Part shown: positions 9,501 through 17,744 of the stretch, piece after piece
How positions within the stretch are numbered: position 1 is the stretch's first letter
Layout: each line of letters opens with the position of its first letter
Source of the DNA: Pseudoxanthomonas sp. SL93
GTDB lineage: Bacteria; Pseudomonadota; Gammaproteobacteria; Xanthomonadales; Xanthomonadaceae
Assembly: GCF_026625825.1 (NCBI RefSeq)
Contig: NZ_CP113065.1
Span: forward strand, 620,001-684,000
Direction: 5' to 3'
DNA length: 64,000 bases
Position numbers and translations under genes: made by a program
Notes under the pieces: model-generated
The model's input: the letters and a program-made list of their open reading frames with translations, nothing else
Databases searched by the model: none
What the model was told of the DNA's origin: nothing

Positions 9501-9578
9501 AACTACGGTAATCGTACGGGTGACTCGATCGAACGGCCCACCCGAACCTTCAAGCTGTCCTTCGGTCTGAGCTGGTAA
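6561..9578 (+). CDS. TonB-dependent receptor, Oar-like, with carboxypeptidase-regulatory N-domain
   Basis: A 1005-residue outer-membrane transporter. A signal peptide covers about residues 1-34, ending APQVLAQ. Residues 35-115 form a carboxypeptidase-regulatory-like (transthyretin-type) domain with NANGSYSLGGLPPGTYRIDV. A plug domain follows, including SQKQIEALPQNSRNFLAFADIVPGV, and a long beta barrel ending in a terminal aromatic residue (KLSFGLSW). The ATG at 6561 follows a strong GGAGGGAGAGG ribosome site; earlier in-frame codons would run through the operator. The putative operator and neighbouring hydrolases and ABC importer suggest outer-membrane import of glucan oligosaccharides. Codon use is somewhat less GC-rich than in the hydrolase genes. 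Confidence 0.93.
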   Translation: MNRHTHTKYRPNRSLLACALASCMVIAAPQVLAQSTAATIRGQVSADSAPATGASVTATNVATGLTRSVQTNANGSYSLGGLPPGTYRIDVTAGGQTNSQNVTVAVGQTATLNLGVGGVAESATQGAATTLDTVSVTAVQLSETKTSEVATYVSQKQIEALPQNSRNFLAFADIVPGVVFTTGSEGSSSIRSGAQSSASINVFIDGVGQKDYVLKSGITGQDSSRGNPFPQLGISEYKVVTSNYKAEYDQLSSAAITAVTKSGTNEFHGEFFWDNVTSDWVADTIREADGRDNKADTRDEQYGFSLGGPIVKDSLHFFFAYEAKDRSDARQVDPGRQFEIEDLPAQFQEEARSTTNAPFKEDLYFGKISWTPGDAHLVELTAKRREEDETTNIGGVNLGSYATLKTGEETRVDLRYQYSADTWLNDAHITYEDANFAPRPLNTDIGYRLLIPRIGEENNNNPAMEEIINRGGGGDFQNKGQKGYSIQNDFTFTGWQGHTLKAGIKYKDIDLSAFEQSPYSPQFRYDFLRSLDVPYFVQFTASGNGYPTSVESSAKQFGIYLQDDWEVNEHLTLNMGLRWDYEKNPSYEDHVTPAALVSALQAWPNINNANVDYDYNDYISTGNNRDAFKDGWQPRVGFSYDLNGDQRHVIFGGAGRSYNRNQFDYLSYEKYRLAFQRYEYQFNTPGHTCAPNPATNCYNFDPSMLDPAVLAAMAAANPNNGAEVFLLNNDIKTPYSDQFSLGMRNAFELFGIDWSSSVTLLRIESKDGILWTMGNRYPNGEFRSNPALDWGGQPWGEQLPGWGRFFIGNNAVETTLNSLLVSLEKPYTRQSGWGMSLAYTYSDAEENRSNSDQFSFDYPNLDNVSFTSALGVPEHRLVMTGILDFWGFTASGKLTLATPKYVEAINCYDTTAPGNCYFDPFKPDTTLGFKQFDMALQREWDTGTDLKFRVRADVLNVFNWRNVLPSEYANWRGFDGNPDPNYGNRTGDSIERPTRTFKLSFGLSW

Positions 9579-9583
9579 CAACG

Positions 9584-9636
9584 ACCCGGAAGCCGGCAGA
9601 TGCTGCAAGGCATCTGCCGGTAACCGGGTTTCTTTT
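9584..9636 (+). terminator. Rho-independent terminator after the receptor gene
   Basis: A perfect 11-bp stem CCGGCAGATGC/GCATCTGCCGG (9593-9620, 6-nt loop) is extended by ACCCGG/CCGGGT pairing at 9584-9589 and 9624-9629, followed by TTTCTTTT. It should separate receptor transcription from the downstream GH144/ABC operon. Confidence 0.8.
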
Positions 9637-9646
9637 CACGTAAACT

Positions 9647-9660
9647 TGTAAACGGTTACA
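9647..9660. promoter_or_regulatory. Putative LacI-family operator at the start of the GH144/ABC operon
   Basis: TGTAAACGGTTACA is a full match to TGTAAnCGnTTACA. Its last base is the A of the first in-frame ATG of the following gene, which supports the TTG at 9675 as the real start. Repressor binding here would block the whole 9675-17571 operon. Confidence 0.7.
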
Positions 9661-9674
9661 TGCAGGAAATCGCC

Positions 9675-11318
9675 TTGAAAAAGCATGTCAAACGCCAGCG
9701 CGTCCTGTGGCTTTCCGGGCTCGTGCTGACGCTCCTCCTGGCAGCTTGCCAGAGGGCGCCCGAGCCGGCGGCGGCGCCTGCCGCTCCACCCGCAGCGACC
9801 ACGCCCGTGGCGGCCAAACCCGAGCCGCCGGCGAAGCCCGAGTTGCCGCCGCTGTTCCGCGACATCGAGCGCCGCACGTTCCAGTTCTTCTGGGACACCA
9901 CCAACGAAATGAACGGGCTGACCCCCGACCGGTATCCGTCGCGACCGTTCGCCAGCATCGCTTCGGTAGGCTACGCATTGACGGCGTATCCGATCGGCAT
10001 CGAGAACGGATGGGTGAGCCGCGGCCAGGCCGTGGACCGCACGCTGACCACGCTGAAGTTCTTCCGCGACCTCCCATCCGGGCCGCAGGCGACGGGCAAG
10101 GGCGCCTACAAGGGTTTCTATTACCACTTCCTCAACATGGACACTGGGCACCGCTACGACAGCTGGGTGGAACTGTCCAGCGTGGACACCTCGCTGCTGA
10201 TGATGGGCGTGCTGTTCGCCCAGTCCTACTACGACCGCGACGACCCGCGCGAGAAGGAGATCCGCGAACTCGCCGACACCCTCTACAAGCGCATCGACTG
10301 GACCTTCCTGCAGAAGAACAAGCCGCTGGTCGCGATGGGCTGGTTCCCGGAAAGCGGCATCATCCCGCATGACTGGAAGGGCTACAGCGAAGCCATGATG
10401 GTCTACGTGCTGGCGATGGCCTCGCCGACGCATCCGGTGGAGCCGGAAGCGTGGGAAGTGTGGACGCGCAGCTACGGCGAGCTCTGGGGCGTGTTCCAGG
10501 GCCAGGAGTACCTGACGTTCGCGCCGCACTTCGGGCACCAGTACAGCCATGTCTGGATCGACTACCGCGGCATCCAGGACGCGTACATGCGCGAGAAGGG
10601 CATCGACTATTTCGAGAACAGTCGCCGCGCCACGTACGCCCAGCGCGCCTACGCCATGGAGAACCCGATGAAGTGGCGCGAGTACGGCGAGAACGTGTGG
10701 GGCCTGACTGCCAGCGACGGTCCGCAGCAGACGCTGCAGGAATACCGCGGCGAACAGCGCCAGTTCCGCCACTACTCGGCGCGCGGCGCGGGTTTCCGCG
10801 AGAACTTCGATGACGGCACCATCGCGCCGACCGCCGCCATCGCGTCGCTGCCGTTCGCGCCGGAGATCGTCATCCCGGCCACCGAGGAAATGCACAAGCG
10901 CTACGGCGACTACCTGTATTCCAGCTACGGCTTCCTGGACTCGTTCAATCCCAGCTTCGACTACGACATCCCGCTGAAGACCGGACGCATCGTGCCGGGC
11001 AAGGGCTGGGTGGCCAGCGACTACATCGGCATCGACCAGGGCCCGATCCTGGCGATGATCGCGAACTACCGCAACGGCTTCGTCTGGGAAGTGATGAAGA
11101 AGAACCCCTACATCCGCGACGGCCTGGAGAAGGCCGGCTTCCAGGGCGGCTGGCTGCAGGCGAAGAAGGGCGAAAAGACCGGCGCGGCCGACAATGCCGA
11201 GCAGGCCCGGCAGGCCGATCCCGAAGCGGCCGCGGCACGTGCGCTGGGCAGTGCCGAGTCGCGCGCCCACCAGGCGGCGCAGCCCGAGGCACCGCCGCGT
11301 ACACAGCAGCCGCAGTAA
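9675..11318 (+). CDS. GH144-type (glucoamylase-like) lipoprotein, probable beta-1,2-glucanase
   Basis: A protein of about 547 residues with a lipoprotein signal (KKHVKRQRV, hydrophobic core, lipobox LLAAC), an Ala/Pro-rich linker, and a domain of the family often labelled glucoamylase-like, to which GH144 endo-beta-1,2-glucanases belong. Landmarks are DIERRTFQFFWDTTNEMNGL, PFASIASVGYALTAYPIG, YYHFLNMDTGHR, VDTSLLMMGVLFA and AMVYVLAMASPTHP-like helices. I chose the TTG at 9675, with AGGA at 9664-9667, over the ATG at 9660, which lies in the operator and lacks a ribosome site. Placed with a GH3 glucosidase and an importer, beta-1,2-glucan cleavage is the best guess; substrate is unproven. Confidence 0.85.
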   Translation: MKKHVKRQRVLWLSGLVLTLLLAACQRAPEPAAAPAAPPAATTPVAAKPEPPAKPELPPLFRDIERRTFQFFWDTTNEMNGLTPDRYPSRPFASIASVGYALTAYPIGIENGWVSRGQAVDRTLTTLKFFRDLPSGPQATGKGAYKGFYYHFLNMDTGHRYDSWVELSSVDTSLLMMGVLFAQSYYDRDDPREKEIRELADTLYKRIDWTFLQKNKPLVAMGWFPESGIIPHDWKGYSEAMMVYVLAMASPTHPVEPEAWEVWTRSYGELWGVFQGQEYLTFAPHFGHQYSHVWIDYRGIQDAYMREKGIDYFENSRRATYAQRAYAMENPMKWREYGENVWGLTASDGPQQTLQEYRGEQRQFRHYSARGAGFRENFDDGTIAPTAAIASLPFAPEIVIPATEEMHKRYGDYLYSSYGFLDSFNPSFDYDIPLKTGRIVPGKGWVASDYIGIDQGPILAMIANYRNGFVWEVMKKNPYIRDGLEKAGFQGGWLQAKKGEKTGAADNAEQARQADPEAAAARALGSAESRAHQAAQPEAPPRTQQPQ

Positions 11319-11399
11319 GCTTGTTCCATGCTCCACGACGCGCCCGCACCGTTCTCTCCAGCACGCATCAGGTACTTCTCCGGTGGAAGGAGGTACTTG

Positions 11400-12683
11400 G
11401 TGCGCTGCTGTCTGGTGCTGGCCGTGGTGGCGATGAGCGTCGTCGTGGCGGGCTGTTCGCGCAAGGCCGACGACCGACAGGTGGTGACGTTCTGGGTGAT
11501 GGGCTACGAAGGTGAGGTGGTGGCCAGGCTGCTGCCGGAGTTCGAGCGCCAGAACCCGGGCATCCGTGTGGACCTGCAGAGCATTCCCTGGCTGTCCGCA
11601 CACGAGAAGCTGCTGACGGCGTTCGCTGGCGAGGCGCTGCCGGACGTCAGTCCGATCGGCAATACTTGGATTCCAGAATTCGCCGCGCTCGGCGCACTGG
11701 AGCCACTGGATGACGAGATCAACGCCACGGCCGGCTTCGACGCGGGCGATTACTTTCCGGGCGTGTGGGATACCGGCGTGGTCGACGGGCGCACCTACGC
11801 GGTGCCGTGGTACGTGGAAACCCGGCTGCCTTTCTACCGCCGCGACATGCTGGCCAGGGCCGGCATCGACAAGGTGCCGGTCAGCTGGGACGAGTGGCGC
11901 ACGGCCATGCAGGCGGTGAAGCAGCAGGCGGGCGAGGGCAACTACGCCATCCTGCTGCCGCTCAACGAGTTCGAACCGCTGCTCAGCCTGGCGGTCCAGC
12001 AGCCCGAGCCGCTGCTGCGCGACGGTGGCCGCTACGGCAATTTCCGCAGCGCGGGCTTCCGCGAGTCGCTGGGGTTCTACAAGGAGATGTTCGACCGGGA
12101 GTGGGCGCCGGTGGTCACCAACAACCAGATCTCCAACGTGTGGGACGAATTCGGCAAGGGATTCTATTCGTTCTACATCTCCGGCCCCTGGAACATCGCC
12201 AAGTTCAAGGAGCGCCTGCCGGCATCGCAGCAGCAGGACTGGATGACGATGCCATTGCCGGGACCGGACGGACCGGGGGCGTCGTTGGCCAACGGCACCA
12301 GCTTCGTCGTGTTCAAGGATTCCCCGAACAAGGCGGCCGCCTGGAAGCTCATCGCCTATCTCTCGACCCCGCAGGTGCAGGCGCGCTTCCACGCGCTGAC
12401 CGGGGACCTGCCGCCGCGCCGTTCGCCGTGGCTGACGCCGGCGCTGGCCAACGACCCGCATGCCAGGGCGTTCCGTGAGCAACTGGAGCGCGCGGTATCC
12501 ACGCCCAAGGTGCCGGAGTGGGAGCGCATCGCCACCGAGATGCGCCTGCTGGGCGAACAGGTGGCCAATGGCCGCATGACCGTGGACCAGGCGGCGGAAG
12601 AACTCGACCGTCGCACCGACCGCATCCTGGAGAAGCGCCGCTGGATGCTGGACCACGCGCAAGGCGCGGGAGCGGCACGATGA
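11400..12683 (+). CDS. Sugar ABC transporter substrate-binding lipoprotein
   Basis: A family 1 extracellular solute-binding protein of 427 residues. Starting at GTG 11400, after AAGGAGG at 11388-11394, it gives a short lipoprotein signal with lipobox VVAGC (Cys19). The mature part has VVTFWVMGYEGEVVARLLPEFERQNPGI, SPIGNTWIPEFAALGALEPLDD and TSFVVFKDSPNKAAAWKLIAYLS, as in maltose/oligosaccharide-binding proteins. An upstream ATG at 11328 would add 24 residues before the signal and looks wrong. The stop overlaps the first permease gene (ATGA). It probably captures oligosaccharides produced by the neighbouring glucanase. Confidence 0.92.
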   Translation: MRCCLVLAVVAMSVVVAGCSRKADDRQVVTFWVMGYEGEVVARLLPEFERQNPGIRVDLQSIPWLSAHEKLLTAFAGEALPDVSPIGNTWIPEFAALGALEPLDDEINATAGFDAGDYFPGVWDTGVVDGRTYAVPWYVETRLPFYRRDMLARAGIDKVPVSWDEWRTAMQAVKQQAGEGNYAILLPLNEFEPLLSLAVQQPEPLLRDGGRYGNFRSAGFRESLGFYKEMFDREWAPVVTNNQISNVWDEFGKGFYSFYISGPWNIAKFKERLPASQQQDWMTMPLPGPDGPGASLANGTSFVVFKDSPNKAAAWKLIAYLSTPQVQARFHALTGDLPPRRSPWLTPALANDPHARAFREQLERAVSTPKVPEWERIATEMRLLGEQVANGRMTVDQAAEELDRRTDRILEKRRWMLDHAQGAGAAR

Positions 12684-13558
12684 AGCGCTCGCTGGCCGGG
12701 TGGCTGTTCGCGGCGCCTGCGCTGACGGTGATCGTGGTCTTCTTCGGCTTGCCGGTACTGGCCGCGCTGGCGCTCAGCCTCACCGATTTCGACATCTATG
12801 CGCTGGCCGACCTCGGCAACCTGCGCTTCGTCGGCCTCGACAACTACATCGGCCTGCTGCAGAACCCGATCTTCTGGAAGTCGCTCGGCAACACGCTGTA
12901 CTTCGTCGTGGTCGGCGTGCCGCTGTCCGTGGCGCTGTCGCTGGGCGCCGCGCTGCTGCTGCATTCGCGGCTGGGCCGGTTCAAGGGCTTCTTCCGCACG
13001 GCGTTCTTCGCCCCCGTGGTGACCACGGTGGTGGCGGTGGCGGTGATCTGGCGTTACCTGTTCCATACCAAGTACGGGCTGGTGAACTGGGGGCTGTCGT
13101 GGCTGGGCATCGATCCCATTGACTGGCTGGGTGACCCGACGTGGGCCATGCCCACCATCATCCTGTTCGCCGTGTGGAAGAACTTCGGCTACAACATGAT
13201 CATCTTCCTGGCCGGCCTGCAGAGCATTCCAGAAGATTTGTACGAAGCCGCGCGCATCGATGGTGCCTCACGTTGGGCACAGTTCCGCCACATCACGCTG
13301 CCGCAGCTCGGCCCCGTGCTGCTGCTGGTCGGCATCCTGACCATGGCCGGCTACTTCCAGTTGTTCGCCGAACCCTACGTGATGACGCAGGGCGGTCCGC
13401 TGGAGAGCACCAAGAGCGTGCTGTACCTGATGTACGAAGAAGGCTTCAAGTGGTGGAACCTGGGCAATGCGTCCGCGGTGGCGTTCCTGCTGTTCGTGCT
13501 GATGACCGTGGTGACCACCGGCCTGCTGTGGTTCGCGCGCAAGCGGGGCGTGGAATGA
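12680..13558 (+). CDS. Sugar ABC transporter permease (MalF/UgpA type)
   Basis: A 292-residue inner-membrane permease of the carbohydrate-uptake CUT1 family. It begins MKRSLAGWLFAAPALTVIVVFFGLPVLAALALSLTDF and has about six membrane segments. The EAA loop that docks the ATPase is visible as EDLYEAARIDGASRWAQFRHITLPQL. It overlaps the binding-protein gene and the next permease gene by 4 bp each, so the three are translationally coupled. There is no ATPase gene in this operon; the likely partner is the MsmK-type ATPase at 22930. Confidence 0.93.
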   Translation: MKRSLAGWLFAAPALTVIVVFFGLPVLAALALSLTDFDIYALADLGNLRFVGLDNYIGLLQNPIFWKSLGNTLYFVVVGVPLSVALSLGAALLLHSRLGRFKGFFRTAFFAPVVTTVVAVAVIWRYLFHTKYGLVNWGLSWLGIDPIDWLGDPTWAMPTIILFAVWKNFGYNMIIFLAGLQSIPEDLYEAARIDGASRWAQFRHITLPQLGPVLLLVGILTMAGYFQLFAEPYVMTQGGPLESTKSVLYLMYEEGFKWWNLGNASAVAFLLFVLMTVVTTGLLWFARKRGVE

Positions 13559-14376
13559 ACCGGCGCGTGGCTTCCGTCATCGTCAACAGCCTGCTGGTCG
13601 GCTTGGCCGTCATCAGCCTGGGGCCGCTGCTGTGGATGCTGTCGGTGTCCTTCATGCAGACCGGCGAGGCGGGGCACTTCCCGCCACCGCTGCTGCCGGA
13701 TGCACCCACGCTGCACAACTACCGCGAGCTGTTCGTGCGTGCCGGCATGGGGCGTTACCTGCTGAACAGCTTCATCGTGTCCACCAGCGTGATGCTGCTG
13801 TCGCTGCTGTTCAACACCATGGCCGGTTACGCGTTCGCCAAGCTGCGCTTCAAGGGACGCGACCGGACGTTCCGGGCCCTGCTGGCGGCCCTGGTGATCC
13901 CCGCGCAGGTGGCCATGATGCCGTTGTTCCTGCTGCTGAAGCAGATGGGGCTGGTCAACACGTACGCCGGCGCCATCGTGCCCGGCATGGCGGCGATTTT
14001 CGGCATCTTCCTGGTGCGCCAGTACGCGCGGTCGATTCCCGACGAACTGCTGGAAGCCGCGCGCATCGACGGTGCCGGCGAAGCCCGTATCTTTTTCCAG
14101 ATCGTCCTGCCGGGGCTCAAGCCGATCCTGGTGACGCTGGCGATCTTCAGTTTCCTCGGCGCATGGAATGATTTCATGTGGCCGCTGATCGTGCTGAGCG
14201 ATGACACCCTGCAGACGCTGCCGGTCGCGCTGGCGTCGCTGTCGCGCGAGCACGTGATGGACTACGAACTGATGATGGCCGGCTCGGTCGTCACCATCCT
14301 GCCGGTGCTGCTGCTTTTCCTGGTGCTGCAGCGCTATTACATCCAGGGTCTGTTGCTGGGCAGCGTGAAAGGCTGA
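13555..14376 (+). CDS. Sugar ABC transporter permease (MalG/UgpE type)
   Basis: A 273-residue second permease of the CUT1 importer, with six predicted membrane segments and the EAA loop PDELLEAARIDGAGEARIFFQIVLPGLKP, followed by the typical AWNDFMWPLIVL and QTLPVALASL. It starts with ATGA overlap to the previous permease. The following hydrolase gene begins 37 bp after its stop, so it is probably in the same transcript. It pairs with the 12680 permease to form the membrane channel. Confidence 0.93.
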   Translation: MNRRVASVIVNSLLVGLAVISLGPLLWMLSVSFMQTGEAGHFPPPLLPDAPTLHNYRELFVRAGMGRYLLNSFIVSTSVMLLSLLFNTMAGYAFAKLRFKGRDRTFRALLAALVIPAQVAMMPLFLLLKQMGLVNTYAGAIVPGMAAIFGIFLVRQYARSIPDELLEAARIDGAGEARIFFQIVLPGLKPILVTLAIFSFLGAWNDFMWPLIVLSDDTLQTLPVALASLSREHVMDYELMMAGSVVTILPVLLLFLVLQRYYIQGLLLGSVKG

Positions 14377-14412
14377 GCCTGCCGCGCGTCGACCGTTGTC
14401 GGAGACGAAAAC

Positions 14413-17400
14413 ATGACGTTGTCCTTTTCCCGCCTTGCGGCTGGCGCGATGCTGCTGCCGGTCGCCGCGTTGGCCACCGCCGCCGAACCCGTCCGCGTCC
14501 TCGACGCATTCGACGACGCATCGGCGTGGCGCGTGGTGACCTCCAACCAGGTCAGCGGTGCCATCCGCATGGCCGATGGCGTGGAGGGCAAGGCGATCTG
14601 CCTGGACTACGACTTCAACGGTGTTTCGGGCTATGCGGGCATCCAGCGCGACCTGCCGCTGACGTATCCCGGCAACTTCGAGTTCGGCTTCCAGCTTCGT
14701 GGCGACTCGCCGCGCAACGACCTGCAGTTCAAGGTGGTGGATGCCAGCGGCGACAACGTGTGGTGGGTCAACCGCCCGAAATACGAGTATCCGAAGGCGT
14801 GGACGCCGGTGCGCTACAAGCAGCGCCACATCGACAAGGCCTGGGGGCCTGATCCGGACCGCGTGCTGCGCAAGAGCGCGAAGCTCGAGTTCACCGTCTA
14901 CAACAATGCGGGTGGCAAGGGCTCGGTCTGTTTCGACCAGCTGACGTTCCAGGCGCGGCCGGTGGATGACGGCGCGCCGCTGAAGGGCAGGGCGAGCGCA
15001 TCGGCAGCGTTTCCCGCCGGTGCGGCGGCCCTGGCCGTGGATGGCAGCACGGAGACGGCCTGGTCGGCGGACCTGCAGGGTGAAGTGGATCCGCAGATCA
15101 CGCTGGATCTCGGCAAGCCCCGCGAGTTCGGCGGGCTCGTCGTGCGCTGGAAGCAGGGACAGCACGCATCTGACTATCTGGTGCAACTCTCCGACGACGG
15201 CGTCCGCTGGCGCGATGTCCGCACGGTGGTGGACGGTAACGGCGGCGACGACTACCTCGCGCTGCCGGAGAGCGAAGCGCGCTACGTCCGGTTGCTCATC
15301 GGCGATGGCCCGGGCCGCGCATTCGCGTTGGCCGAACTGGAGGTCAAGCCGCTGGCATTCGCGGCGCATACCAACGACTTCATCAAGGCGATGGCCGCCG
15401 GATCGCCGAAGGGATGGTTCCCGCGTGGATTCAGTGGTGAACAACCCTACTGGACCATCGTGGGTCTGGATGGCGGCCGCGAACAGGGCCTGATCGGCGA
15501 GGACGGTGCGGTCGAGATCGCCAAGGGCGGCATCAGCATCGAGCCGTTCGTGCAGGTGGACGGCCGATGGGTAGGGTGGGCCGACGTGCAGGTGTCGCAG
15601 TCGTTGCAGGACAACTATCTGCCGATCCCCACCGTCACCTGGAAACACGCCGGGTTCGCGCTTTCCACCACTGCGTTCGCCGCGGGAAGGCCGGGCGACT
15701 CGCGCGTGGTCGCGCGCCATCGCCTGACCAACACCGGCACCACCTCGCGCGACTACGTGCTGGCGCTCGCCATGCAGCCGTGGCAGGTCAATCCTCCCAG
15801 CCAGTTCCTCAACACGACGGGCGGCTTCAGCCCGATCAACGCCATCACCGTGCGCGATGGCGTGGCCAGCGTGAATGGCCGCGACAGCGTACGCTTCATG
15901 CGTCCGGACGCCGCCCTGGCTTCGCGTTTCGATGCAGGCCTGATCCGCGAGCGGCTGGCGTCGATGGATACCGAAACCCGCGACGGCGACGCGCACGTGG
16001 TTGGCGAAGCGGACGGACTGGCGTCCGCCGCCGTGCTGTACCGGATCACGCTCGCACCCGGGGAGAGGCGCGACGTGGAGTGGGTGGCCCCGCTGGAGGG
16101 CGTGCTGCCCGCAAGCCTCGATGCCGAGCGGGACCAGCAGGCGACGGCGGCAATGTGGCGCGCCAAGCTCGGTGAGATGAAGCTGCAGGTGCCGGCCGAA
16201 GGGCAGCCCGTCGCGGACACGCTGCGCACGGCGCTGGCGCACATGCTGATCTCGCGCATCGGTCCGCGCCTGCAACCGGGCACGCGTTCGTATTCGCGCA
16301 GCTGGATCCGCGACGGCGCGATGATTTCCGAGGGACTGCTGCGCCTGGGACGGCCGGAGGTGGTGAAGGAATATGTCGACTATTACGCGCCCTACCAGTT
16401 CGAGAACGGCAAGGTGCCGTGCTGCGTGGACGACCGCGGCAGCGATCCGGTGCCGGAGAACGACAGCCACGGCGAGCTGATCTTCAACATCGCCGAGTAC
16501 TACCGCTATACCGGCGACAAGGCGTTCCTGCGGAAGATGTGGCCGCACGTGCAGGGCGCCTTCGCCTACATGGACGAACTGCGCCTCAGCGAGCGCACCG
16601 AGGCCAATCGTGCCGTCAATCCGGCCTTCTTCGGCATGATGCCGGCTTCGATCAGCCACGAAGGCTATTCGGCCAAGCCGATGCATTCGTACTGGGACAA
16701 TTTCTGGGCGCTGCGGGGCTACAAGGACGCGGTCGAAGTGGCGGATGCGCTGGGCGAGACCGCCGCGTCGAAGCGGATGGCCGCGTCGCGTGACCAGTTC
16801 CGCGATGACCTTTACGCGTCGTTGCGTGCGGCCACGAAACTGCACGGCATCACGTATCTGCCAGGCGCAGCGGAGATCGGCGATTTCGACCCGACCTCGA
16901 CCACCATCGCGCTGGCGCCGGGCGGGGAGCAGGGCAAGCTGCCGTCCGACCTGCTGCACGGCACGTTCGAACGCTACTGGACCGAGTTCGTGCAGCGTCG
17001 CGATGGCCAGCGCGCATGGAAGGACTACACGCCCTACGAGTGGCGCAACGTGGCGGCGTTCGTAAGGCTGGGTTGGCGCGAGCGTGCGTGGGAGGCCGTG
17101 GATTTCTTCTTCAAGGATCGCGCGCCGCAGGCGTGGAACCAGTGGGCCGAAGTGGTCTCGCGTACGCCGCGCACGCCGTTCTTCGTCGGCGATCTGCCGC
17201 ATGCGTGGGTGGCGTCGGATTTCGTGCGCTCGGCGCTGGACATGTTCGCCTATTCGCGCGAACGGGATGACAGCATCGTGCTGGCCGCCGGGGTGCCGGT
17301 GGCGTGGCTGGACGGGGAGGGCATTGCGCTGGACGGACTGCGCACGCCGAGCGGCATCCTTGCTTACTCGCTGCGCCGGGCTGGGAACGAGGTGCTGCTC

Positions 17401-17571
17401 GAAGCGAAGACGGGCCTGGCGTTGCCCGCGGGTGGGCTGGTGCTGCCATGGCCCTATGAAGGTGCGCCCGGCGAGACCCGCGTCAACGGCGAGCCTGCGC
17501 AGTGGAGGGATGGCGAATTGCGCATCAGCACGTTGCCGGCGCGGGTGAGCGTGCGCATCGAGCAGCCGTGA
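14413..17571 (+). CDS. Large secreted six-hairpin glycoside hydrolase with discoidin domain
   Basis: A 1052-residue secreted protein with a signal peptide over about residues 1-23. Residues about 30-185 look like a carbohydrate-binding beta sandwich, and 190-320 form an F5/8 type C (discoidin) domain (LAVDGSTETAWSAD, ITLDLGKPREFGGLVVRWKQG). Residues about 590-960 form an alpha/alpha six-hairpin catalytic region with SRSWIRDGAMISEGLLRLG near 629, DSHGELIFNIAEYYRYTGDKAFL and HSYWDNFWALRGYKDA, resembling GH15/37/63/133-type clans. A short beta domain closes it. The family number and substrate cannot be set by eye. It is the last gene of the importer operon. Confidence 0.8.
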   Translation: MTLSFSRLAAGAMLLPVAALATAAEPVRVLDAFDDASAWRVVTSNQVSGAIRMADGVEGKAICLDYDFNGVSGYAGIQRDLPLTYPGNFEFGFQLRGDSPRNDLQFKVVDASGDNVWWVNRPKYEYPKAWTPVRYKQRHIDKAWGPDPDRVLRKSAKLEFTVYNNAGGKGSVCFDQLTFQARPVDDGAPLKGRASASAAFPAGAAALAVDGSTETAWSADLQGEVDPQITLDLGKPREFGGLVVRWKQGQHASDYLVQLSDDGVRWRDVRTVVDGNGGDDYLALPESEARYVRLLIGDGPGRAFALAELEVKPLAFAAHTNDFIKAMAAGSPKGWFPRGFSGEQPYWTIVGLDGGREQGLIGEDGAVEIAKGGISIEPFVQVDGRWVGWADVQVSQSLQDNYLPIPTVTWKHAGFALSTTAFAAGRPGDSRVVARHRLTNTGTTSRDYVLALAMQPWQVNPPSQFLNTTGGFSPINAITVRDGVASVNGRDSVRFMRPDAALASRFDAGLIRERLASMDTETRDGDAHVVGEADGLASAAVLYRITLAPGERRDVEWVAPLEGVLPASLDAERDQQATAAMWRAKLGEMKLQVPAEGQPVADTLRTALAHMLISRIGPRLQPGTRSYSRSWIRDGAMISEGLLRLGRPEVVKEYVDYYAPYQFENGKVPCCVDDRGSDPVPENDSHGELIFNIAEYYRYTGDKAFLRKMWPHVQGAFAYMDELRLSERTEANRAVNPAFFGMMPASISHEGYSAKPMHSYWDNFWALRGYKDAVEVADALGETAASKRMAASRDQFRDDLYASLRAATKLHGITYLPGAAEIGDFDPTSTTIALAPGGEQGKLPSDLLHGTFERYWTEFVQRRDGQRAWKDYTPYEWRNVAAFVRLGWRERAWEAVDFFFKDRAPQAWNQWAEVVSRTPRTPFFVGDLPHAWVASDFVRSALDMFAYSRERDDSIVLAAGVPVAWLDGEGIALDGLRTPSGILAYSLRRAGNEVLLEAKTGLALPAGGLVLPWPYEGAPGETRVNGEPAQWRDGELRISTLPARVSVRIEQP

Positions 17572-17594
17572 ACCAGGCGCGCGAGTCGAGACAG

Positions 17595-17678
17595 GTGGGA
17601 GCGACCTCGGTAGCGACCGCGCGCAAGCGTTTGTTGAAGCCCGGACGCCGTCCGGCGGAAGACCGAGGTCGCTTCCAC
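17595..17678. repeat. Inverted REP pair, variant type
   Basis: GTGGGAGCGACCTCGG at 17595-17610 and its inverted copy CCGAGGTCGCTTCCAC at 17663-17678 face each other across 52 bp. It is a diverged relative of the GTAGGAGCGACGT pairs elsewhere in the window. The pair can fold into a hairpin just after the glycoside hydrolase gene and might act as an operon terminator. Confidence 0.75.
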
Positions 17679-17744
17679 AGGTCAGCACCGGCGTCGTTGC
17701 CTGATGGAGGTACAGTAACGGCAACGGATGGCTGACTCGCCCAC

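Noticed and set aside
13375..17724. Very long open frame of 1449 codons on the minus strand under the permease and hydrolase genes
   Set aside because: It lies antisense to genes with clear family motifs, has no recognisable domain, and is rich in H, R, Q and A, the usual signature of an antisense frame in high-GC coding DNA. The same applies to long minus-strand frames at 7227-9608, 9636-12662, 25514-27976 and 55192-58368.
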